In this document: piece by piece, positions 6,254-11,590 of the stretch
Numbering within the stretch: the first letter of the stretch is position 1
How the letters are laid out: every line of letters starts with the position of its first letter
From: Spirochaetia bacterium
GTDB taxonomy: Bacteria; Spirochaetota; Spirochaetia; DTKZ01
Assembly (NCBI GenBank): GCA_031270615.1
Contig: JAISXE010000115.1
Location: 1 to 11,590, forward strand
Length of the DNA: 11,590 nt
Direction of reading: 5' to 3'
The notes under the pieces: generated by a model
Seen by the model: only the letters and a program-made list of their open reading frames with translations
Databases searched by the model: none
Told to the model about the DNA's origin: nothing
Translations under genes and position numbers: made by a program

Positions 6254-7159
6254 ATGGTTCCTTACAATTCCCCGGGGCGGCTTGCGGCTTTTCTGGCCGG
6301 GCGCGGCCTTGCCCTGAAAAAACGCTATGGGCAAAACTTCCTTGTAAACCCGGATCTGCGCGGCAGGATCATTTCCCTTCTTGCGCCCAAGCGGGGAGAT
6401 CTTGTGTGGGAAATCGGCGCCGGCCTTGGCTGCATGAGCGCGGCGATTCTTGGGGCGGGCGCCGTCCTGCGGGCTTTCGAGGTTGACCGGGGTTTCGCCG
6501 CAATCCTGAAGGAAGAATTCGGCCAAACGGGGGAGGGGCGTTTTGCCCTGACTGAGGGCGATGCCCTCGCGCTCTGGCCCGCTTTCAGGGAAGAGGTGCC
6601 CGATCTGGTTTTCGGCAATCTTCCCTATAACGCCGCCGCCGCGCTTATCGCTGATTTTTTGGAGAAGGGCTTTATCCAGAGCCGCTGGGTCTTTATGGTG
6701 CAGAAGGAGGTGGCGGCCCGCATGGCCGCGCGGCCGGGGACAAAAAACCGTTCCTCGTTTTCCCTCCTGTGCCAGACTTTTATGGATGTGCGGATCCGCT
6801 TCGATGTTTCCCCTGCCGCCTTCTATCCCCGGCCGGAGGTGTTTTCCAGTGTCGTGGAGCTTGCGCCCCGGCCGGACGCGCCCGCAATCCTGGACCGCGG
6901 CCTCTACCTGGGCCTCCTGCGGGCGGTCTTTGCCTCCCGCCGCAAAACCTTAAAGAACAACCTTCTGCCCTGGGCCGCCGCGCGGGGAAGGGACGCGGCC
7001 TGGGCCGCCCTGCTTCTGGAGGCCGCGGAACTGCCCCCAGGCGTCCGGGGGGAAACCCTGTCCGCCGAAGAGCTTGCGCGCCTTGCGAACGCGGCGGCGC
7101 GTGCAGGCCAAACTTTGCCCGCAGGTAACCATTCAGCAGCACGGACAAAGGGAAAATAA
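6254..7159 (+). CDS. rsmA: 16S rRNA dimethyladenosine transferase RsmA (KsgA)
   Basis: The enzyme uses S-adenosylmethionine to dimethylate two adjacent adenines near the 3' end of 16S rRNA late in small-subunit assembly. The 301-residue product shows YGQNFL (25-30), SAM motif I EIGAGLG (53-59), the acidic residue Glu76 in FEVDRG, Asp103 in EGDAL, catalytic motif IV NLPY (122-125) and FYPRP (190-194), then the helical C-terminal domain with SRRKTLKNNLL (228-238). The open frame extends upstream to 6086, but that extension is unlike the family and runs through the terminator-like hairpin, so I chose ATG 6254, which gives the expected N-terminus (YNSPGRLAAFLAGRGL). Only a weak GGAAAA precedes it. 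The last ~20 residues look like a nonconserved tail. The gene is divergent from modA and functionally unrelated to it. Confidence 0.94.
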   Translation: MVPYNSPGRLAAFLAGRGLALKKRYGQNFLVNPDLRGRIISLLAPKRGDLVWEIGAGLGCMSAAILGAGAVLRAFEVDRGFAAILKEEFGQTGEGRFALTEGDALALWPAFREEVPDLVFGNLPYNAAAALIADFLEKGFIQSRWVFMVQKEVAARMAARPGTKNRSSFSLLCQTFMDVRIRFDVSPAAFYPRPEVFSSVVELAPRPDAPAILDRGLYLGLLRAVFASRRKTLKNNLLPWAAARGRDAAWAALLLEAAELPPGVRGETLSAEELARLANAAARAGQTLPAGNHSAARTKGK

Positions 7160-7235
7160 AAAAAATATAAACCGCAGGGACTTCCTGGGCGGGCAGCCAG
7201 TGGTTTTCCGTGTTCTTCTGCGTCAGGGGCTGGTC

Positions 7236-7381
7236 GCGATTTTCTAAAAGGCCGTACCGGCAGGCCATGGGCACAGCCCCGTGTTGGTAAAACAAAACGG
7301 CCTGCCGCCCATGCGCGAGGGATTGAAGCGGAAATCCCGCAAGCCCGCGTGGCGGGCTGAGGAATTGGAGCGGAAAGCCCG
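7236..7381 (+). repeat. Structured intergenic repeat, copy 2
   Basis: This is the counterpart of 4-143 in the opposite orientation. From 7236 it runs through the block GATTTTCTAAAAGGCCGTAC, a stem pairing CGGCAGGCC (7258-7266) with GGCCTGCCG (7299-7307), the block CCCATGCGCGAGGGATTGAA, then the motif GAAGCGGAAA (7325-7334), a hairpin, and the related motif GGAGCGGAAA (7367-7376). Its central hairpin is AGCCCGC (7342-7348), GTG, GCGGGCT (7352-7358), unrelated in sequence to the hairpin in copy 1. Short indels flank the hairpin and the loop of the first stem. It lies about 110 bp before the receiver gene. Confidence 0.8.
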
Positions 7382-7382
7382 T

Positions 7383-7403
7383 TTTTGGCGCGGAGCGCCA
7401 AAA
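7383..7403. other. Hairpin beside repeat copy 2
   Basis: TTTTGGCGC (7383-7391) and GCGCCAAAA (7395-7403) form a perfect 9-bp stem with a GGA loop, right after the conserved end of copy 2. No T-run follows on either strand beyond the stem itself. Its TTTTGGC arms resemble the hairpin inside copy 1 (22-40) and the one at 167-198. Confidence 0.6.
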
Positions 7404-7453
7404 CGCGCCCAAAATCCCCCACACATCCTGATTCCCTATTTTCCTCCCTGTTC

Positions 7454-7482
7454 TTGTCGAAAGCAAATTTTTGTTTTATGAT
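7454..7482 (+). promoter_or_regulatory. Promoter of the receiver gene
   Basis: TTGTCG (7454-7459) and TATGAT (7477-7482) are separated by 17 bp; the -10 is one base from consensus. The start would be near 7489, only about 5 nt before the ATG at 7494, so the mRNA would be almost leaderless. That fits the lack of a Shine-Dalgarno, or else the promoter call is wrong. Confidence 0.4.
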
Positions 7483-7493
7483 ATAGGGTAGCT

Positions 7494-7886
7494 ATGAAAA
7501 CACAAAAAATAATTCTTGCTATCGATGATATGCTTACGGACCTGTCATCGCTGCAGGTGATGTTGGAGAAAAACTTTGATGTGCGGATTTGCAAGTCCGC
7601 GGGCACGGCGCTGAAAATACTTGAGACCCTGAAGGCCGATCTTATTCTGCTTGATATTGAAATGCCTGGCATGTCGGGTTTTGAGTTCCTCCATACGATC
7701 AGGAAAAGGCCGGAACACTGGAATACTCCGGTAATTATTGTCAGCGGCCATACTGAGGAGGAATTTTTTTCCCATGCCCTGAAGCAGGGGGCCGATGCCT
7801 GCATTCCCAAACCTGTGCAGGCGGGGGAATTGCTGCGCAAAATACAGGAAATCCTTGACAAACCGTCCCGGCACGCGCCTGTGTAG
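7494..7886 (+). CDS. Single-domain response regulator (CheY-like receiver)
   Basis: The 130-residue cytoplasmic protein is a receiver domain with no output domain. The acidic pair is Asp11-Asp12, the phosphoacceptor is Asp54 in LLDIEMPGMSG, the switch Ser84 lies in VSGH, and Lys106 sits in PKPV, so all catalytic residues are present and it should accept phosphate. It ends 14 bp from the stop codon of the large hybrid kinase on the other strand, which makes it a natural partner for that kinase's HPt domain, although the two genes are convergent and not in one operon. The Ser84-Gly-His sequence differs from the T-A-x of typical CheY. It could also be a c-di-GMP or sporulation-type (Spo0F-like) relay intermediate; sequence alone does not decide. 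Confidence 0.87.
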   Translation: MKTQKIILAIDDMLTDLSSLQVMLEKNFDVRICKSAGTALKILETLKADLILLDIEMPGMSGFEFLHTIRKRPEHWNTPVIIVSGHTEEEFFSHALKQGADACIPKPVQAGELLRKIQEILDKPSRHAPV

Positions 7887-7900
7887 GGCTGCCCGCGTTT

Positions 7901-10900
7901 TCAGGAAGGGTGGTCCCCCGCCAGGAATTTTTCCAGCCGTTCCTGGATGGACTCGTATTCCAGCCCGTTTGTCTGCTCCCGCAGCCAGCGTATGAGCGGG
8001 GCGTCCCTGTCATAGTCGCATGATTCGAGGTCGTGGAGGATTTTGTCCATTTCCGAGAAATTGTACTGTCCGCACGCTTCCAGCAGGGCGCGCAGGAGCT
8101 TCGCGTCCGGAGCGGGCATTTTCCGCTTTTCCTGTCCCGGTTCCCCGATGCTGTCCAGGACGGTCTTGAGGTTTTTCAGGGTGGTTTCCATGCGCGCGCA
8201 AAACGCCTCGTTCGCCTCCTGGACGAAGGCTATGTTTCCCGCCTTGGCCGCTTTTTCCAGCTCGAAGGCTTTTTGTCCCAGTTCCCCGGCGCAGACGCTG
8301 CTGCACGAACCTTTGATTCCGTGGATCAGTATGGCGTATTCCCCCAGCGTTTCCTGTGTGACGCCGGAGAGTTTGCCCCGCAGGGCGGAAATTTCCGAGA
8401 CATAACTGCGCAGTATTTTTAAGTAGGCTTCGTCGTCGCCGTAGCGCATCCTTCCCATCGGAAAATCAATGCCCTCCACCGCGTATCCGTCAAGAATGGC
8501 GGGTGTGTCCTGATCGGCGGAAGCGCCGGTGTTTTGCTGTTTTGAGGGGGGAATCCACTGCTTCAGGATTTTATCTAGATTGGCGATTTCGATGGGCTTT
8601 GAAAGGTAGTCGGACATTCCTTTTTGCCGGAGCAGTTTGTCTATGCCAGGCATGGCGTTAGCCGTAAGCGCTATGATGGGAAGGTTGCGGTAATACTCGC
8701 CGTTCAGGCTTCGGATCACGGCGGTGGCCTGTGCGCCGTCCATCCCCGGCATCATCTGGTCCATGAATACCAGGTCATACTTGTTGTTTTTGACAAGCGT
8801 AACCGCCTCCATGCCGCTGGCGGCGCTGTCCATCCGCGCTTCATAGAGGGACAGAAATCCCGCGATAACCTGCAAATTGGTCTTGAGATCGTCCACCGCC
8901 AGGATTCTTGCCTCCGGCATGATGAAGCTGATTCTTTTTTGCCTGATGCGCTCTGGAAGCTGGCACTGGTAATTCAGCGTGTTCGCCATCGGAACGGCCC
9001 AGGCTGGCGGCGTTAGAATCGTGGAATCGTTCTGCGCGGAAGGCGTTTCCCCCCTGCGGGCCAGCGCCACCGGAACAAGCGGGAGGGCGTTTTCCCGGAT
9101 GAGGTGCAGCATGTCTTCGGCCATATCGGGAGGGGCAAAGGCAAAAACGGGAGGGTTTCCCTTGAGTTCCAGGAAAAATTCATCCTTCGATTTCATCATG
9201 CGCGCGGGAACGCCGAGGTTCTCAAAATTTTTTCTTAGGGAATCCGCGGAGAAGGGGTTCGGCTCATAGCACAGTACCCGCTTCTGCGAAGGGTTTTCCA
9301 CCTTCGCCAGAGCCTGGTCATTGGTTACGGTTTGGATGATCGTCGCGGTAAAAACCGAACCCTTGCCGTATTCGCTGGAAACCAGAATGTCGCCCCCCAT
9401 CGCGCGGCAGGTGCTTCGGGCTATCGCCAGGCCCAGACCGCTGCCTTCCACATCCCGGTTGCGTTCCTGGTCGAAGCGGGCAAAATTGGTGAAAAGGCTT
9501 TTCAGGTTTTCCGGCTTGATGCCGATGCCGCTGTCGGCGACTTCAAAAACAAGAACGATGCGCCGCGCGTCCCGCCAGGCAAAACGCACATCGAAGCGGA
9601 TAAAGCCTTCGTAGGTATACTTCGCGGCATTGGAAAGCAGGTTGGTGAGGATCTGGCGCACCCTGGTCTGGTCGCCTTCCAGGTGGTTGGGAATCGCGCC
9701 GTCGGCATTGACGCAAAAGGTAATAGGTTTTTCCGCTGTCTGCGCGCGGATGACGTTGATAACATCGTTGATAAGCGAACTCAGCGTGTAGGAAACCAGC
9801 GGCATTTGGAGGGAACCCGCCTCAATCCGCGATATGTCCAGAATATCGTTGATAAGGGACAGAAGATTGTAACCGGCCATCTTGATGCCGTCCACATATT
9901 CGGTGACCTTTGGTGTGTTGTCCGCCCGCAGCGCAAGCTCGCTCATGCCGATGATGGCGTTCAGCGGCGTGCGCATTTCGTGGCTCATCCGCGCCAGAAA
10001 CGAAGACTTGTGCCGGTTCATGTCGTCGGCCTTGATCTGCGCCGCGCTTATCCTGATTATAATGATGCTGAGGCTGACGACCAGAACCATGGCCAGAATC
10101 GACAAGTGCCAGGCGGTCCGGTATACTTGCGCGTAATACGTCTCTACCGGCGTGCAGAAGGCTATATACCAGTCGTTGAACAGCCGCCGGCCGAATATGA
10201 TAACAGGCACATCGTCGGAGTTTGTTATTTTAAAGCCGTGAAGCGTTTCCTTTTTTTGCAGCAGCTCGGAAAGGTGCGCGTAATCAGCTTCGGTTTTAAG
10301 CTGTAGCAGTTGCCTGCCCTCGAACTCCTTTCGCGGATGGGAAAGCACCGTCAAATGCTGATTAAGTAGCACCCCGTAACTGCCCGTTTCGCTGTGCAGG
10401 GTTCTGACATATTCGCTCAACCGGGAAAGCTCAACATCCATGGTAAGGATGCCACAATAAACCCCGTCGCTGTCGTATATATTCCGGGCAAGGGAAATAA
10501 TAAAATCGCCGGTTTTCGCGTCCACATAGCGCGGGGTATAGACAACCTCCTTCCCCTTGCCGGCTACCACTTCGTACCAGGGCATCATTTGGGGAATAAA
10601 ATCATTTCCCGGATTCATGTCTATGCTGTCGATGAATTTTTCCCGGATATACCCGTACACGCCGTAATACGTCAGTATCGTGGTCCGCAGTTGCCCCATC
10701 CAGTCGGTAATATCCGTCAGCAGGGTAAGAATCGCCTCCTGCGGCGCCTCCCTGTTCAATTGTTTCTGTACCCGGGTATAGCAGTTGTCCAGCAGCAACT
10801 CCGCCTCCGAAAACCCGCCCCTGATTTTCGCCTCAATCGTGTTCGCGGTTTCCTCGGAGGCGGCGCGCAGGTGCCTCTCCAGTATGCCGGCCGCCCAATA

Positions 10901-10987
10901 AAATCCCGCAAAAATCAGCAAAACAAACGCGCCAAGGATACACAACAAATAAGGAAAAGTTTTTCTGACCAATCGGTTTTTTGTCAT
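7901..10987 (-). CDS. Cache-domain hybrid sensor histidine kinase with receiver and HPt domains
   Basis: The 1028-residue membrane protein contains most of a phosphorelay in one chain. Membrane segments at about 12-33 and 293-312 enclose an external double-Cache-like sensor (about 35-285; MPWYEVVAGKGKEVVYTPRYVDAKTGDFIISLAR). Next come HisKA with phospho-His336 in SHEMRTPLNAIIG, HATPase_c with N-box LTNLLSNAAKYT (447-458), G1 ADSGIGI (484-490), F-box near 498-507 and G2 GSGLGLAI (515-522). Residues about 568-660 look like a degenerate receiver, and 692-811 form an intact receiver (Asp699-Asp700, Asp743 in FMDQMMPGMDG, Thr775, Lys797 in SKP). An HPt domain follows with His889 in IHGIKGSC, then an acidic helical tail (958-1028). 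The ligand is unknown; Cache domains usually bind small metabolites. A promoter lies just upstream. Only a weak GGA precedes the ATG. Confidence 0.93.
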   Translation of the reverse strand: MTKNRLVRKTFPYLLCILGAFVLLIFAGFYWAAGILERHLRAASEETANTIEAKIRGGFSEAELLLDNCYTRVQKQLNREAPQEAILTLLTDITDWMGQLRTTILTYYGVYGYIREKFIDSIDMNPGNDFIPQMMPWYEVVAGKGKEVVYTPRYVDAKTGDFIISLARNIYDSDGVYCGILTMDVELSRLSEYVRTLHSETGSYGVLLNQHLTVLSHPRKEFEGRQLLQLKTEADYAHLSELLQKKETLHGFKITNSDDVPVIIFGRRLFNDWYIAFCTPVETYYAQVYRTAWHLSILAMVLVVSLSIIIIRISAAQIKADDMNRHKSSFLARMSHEMRTPLNAIIGMSELALRADNTPKVTEYVDGIKMAGYNLLSLINDILDISRIEAGSLQMPLVSYTLSSLINDVINVIRAQTAEKPITFCVNADGAIPNHLEGDQTRVRQILTNLLSNAAKYTYEGFIRFDVRFAWRDARRIVLVFEVADSGIGIKPENLKSLFTNFARFDQERNRDVEGSGLGLAIARSTCRAMGGDILVSSEYGKGSVFTATIIQTVTNDQALAKVENPSQKRVLCYEPNPFSADSLRKNFENLGVPARMMKSKDEFFLELKGNPPVFAFAPPDMAEDMLHLIRENALPLVPVALARRGETPSAQNDSTILTPPAWAVPMANTLNYQCQLPERIRQKRISFIMPEARILAVDDLKTNLQVIAGFLSLYEARMDSAASGMEAVTLVKNNKYDLVFMDQMMPGMDGAQATAVIRSLNGEYYRNLPIIALTANAMPGIDKLLRQKGMSDYLSKPIEIANLDKILKQWIPPSKQQNTGASADQDTPAILDGYAVEGIDFPMGRMRYGDDEAYLKILRSYVSEISALRGKLSGVTQETLGEYAILIHGIKGSCSSVCAGELGQKAFELEKAAKAGNIAFVQEANEAFCARMETTLKNLKTVLDSIGEPGQEKRKMPAPDAKLLRALLEACGQYNFSEMDKILHDLESCDYDRDAPLIRWLREQTNGLEYESIQERLEKFLAGDHPS

Positions 10988-11009
10988 TCCAGTTCAGACC
11001 CTGCCACAG

Positions 11010-11039
11010 AGTATAGTGGAAGCCGAGTGAAAATGCCAA
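11010..11039 (-). promoter_or_regulatory. Promoter of the hybrid kinase
   Basis: On the minus strand TTGGCA (11039-11034) and TATACT (11015-11010), each one base from consensus, are 18 bp apart. Transcription would begin near 11003, giving a leader of about 16 nt. The rest of the gap up to 11242 shows no gene; a 10-bp GC palindrome (GGCGCGCGCC, near 11204-11213) is the only notable word. Confidence 0.6.
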
Positions 11040-11242
11040 ATTCCGTAAATGTTGGGGGGAGGTGTGAAGGGTGGGGAGAAGTTAAGACATCAGGGCGCAT
11101 GTATGAAAAAGCGCGGGTGGCAACGGGAAAAAGCGAACGGCTTCGCGGTCTGCCGCGCTAGGGTGGGCTTTTTTCCTGCTGCCAGGCCCCGCATCTGCTA
11201 TAAAGGCGCGCGCCCTGAGTTTTAACTGGGGATTGCCGCGTC

Positions 11243-11590
11243 CTATCCCGCAATATCCGCCCGCGCGGGGCCTTTTTCCAGGCCGCCGCTTATCACGATA
11301 AGGTGCCCCCAAAAAATGTCGCCGTCCTCAAAGCAGAATTCAAACCTGCCTTTGGGAAACGCTTCCAGGCTTTCCGGCTTTATGCGCTTTTCAAACCGCG
11401 CGGCGTCCAGCGGCTTTTCATTCTCGTCAAGCCAGGCCTGGTTTTTTAACTTCAGCAGTTTTTTCGCCGCAAAGGCCCTCAGCCTTTTGTCCCAGGCTTC
11501 CGCGTCCCGCGCCAGTGCCCTGGCTGTTTCAAGCGCGTCCTTCATCCGCTTTTCAGGATACTTCGCGATCTCCAGGCCTATCCTCCGCGT
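11243..11590 (-). CDS. DUF2262-family protein, 3' part (gene runs off the window)
   Basis: The open frame enters from the right edge without a stop. An ATG at 11545 is internal, because codons before it (GLEIAKYPEKR) continue the frame sensibly. The visible ~115 residues match what I know of DUF2262: helical start, KKLLKLKNQAWLDENEKPLD, RFEKRIKPESLEAF, then FCFEDGDIFWGHLIVISGGLEKGPARADIAG with the characteristic D-G-D-x-F-W-G-H. The family has no established function and often occurs beside unrelated genes. The gene is on the same strand as the hybrid kinase with 255 bp between, and the kinase has its own promoter, so they need not be co-transcribed. Confidence 0.8.
   Translation of the reverse strand, partial: TRRIGLEIAKYPEKRMKDALETARALARDAEAWDKRLRAFAAKKLLKLKNQAWLDENEKPLDAARFEKRIKPESLEAFPKGRFEFCFEDGDIFWGHLIVISGGLEKGPARADIAG

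Larger units (their letters stand above)
7160..7493. other. Intergenic region between rsmA and the receiver gene
   Basis: This 334-bp gap begins with an A-rich stretch after the rsmA stop (7160-7170). It then holds an unassigned part (7171-7235), repeat copy 2 (7236-7381), a hairpin (7383-7403), a C-rich stretch and a promoter for the receiver gene. No terminator for rsmA is evident. The minus strand can be read as open frames here, but they are caused by the repeat and GC-rich codons. Confidence 0.6.

Noticed and set aside
6780..7466. Minus-strand open frame with a hydrophobic segment (VYIFFIFPLSVLLNGYL), like a membrane protein remnant
   Set aside because: It is antisense to the C-terminus of rsmA and to repeat copy 2; the hydrophobic run comes from the A-rich stretch after the rsmA stop. 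I see no family match.
11099..11161. 20-codon plus-strand frame upstream of the kinase promoter
   Set aside because: It has no ribosome binding site, and its amino acid content shows no protein-like signal.

Overview
The window looks like chromosomal DNA from a GC-rich spirochaete, most like the Treponema lineage of insect guts. This rests on protein style: two lipoproteins with lax lipoboxes, a CsgG/LpoB-like lipoprotein of the kind common in treponemes, a ModA whose signal peptide ends in FAGGAKEE, a treponeme-like RsmA N-terminus, and a large Cache hybrid kinase. No rRNA or other marker is present, so the genus is an inference.

Layout. 1-255: one copy of a ~140-bp structured intergenic repeat, a second hairpin, and a good promoter with a Shine-Dalgarno. 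256-2143 (+): two overlapping genes for exported lipoproteins, one with a CsgG/LpoB-like domain, a charged coiled coil and a beta-barrel-like C-terminus, the other with a single fibronectin type III domain. 2349-3338 (+): a one-component regulator joining an excisionase-type helix-turn-helix to a periplasmic-binding-protein-like domain. It converges on 5930-3410 (-): a molybdate/tungstate ABC transporter operon, modA-modB-modC, whose genes overlap by ATGA. Upstream of modA are a near-consensus promoter and an inverted repeat just after the -10, a plausible operator for the regulator. Divergent to modA is rsmA/ksgA (6254-7159, +), and its leader region holds a strong terminator-like hairpin on the rsmA strand.

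7160-7493 holds the second copy of the repeat in opposite orientation. The two copies agree closely except that the central hairpin has a different stem sequence in each, so pairing is kept while sequence is not. 7494-7886 (+) is a stand-alone CheY-like receiver. It converges, with a 14-bp gap, on a 1028-residue hybrid histidine kinase (10987-7901, -) with Cache, HisKA, HATPase, a degenerate receiver, an intact receiver, HPt and a conserved-looking tail; the two could form one phosphorelay. The right edge carries the 3' part of a DUF2262 gene (-).

The most promising unexplained items are the stem-swapped inverted repeat pair, the terminator-like hairpin in the rsmA leader, and the coherent regulator-operator-modABC unit. 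I found no CRISPR array, transposase, phage gene, tRNA or rRNA.
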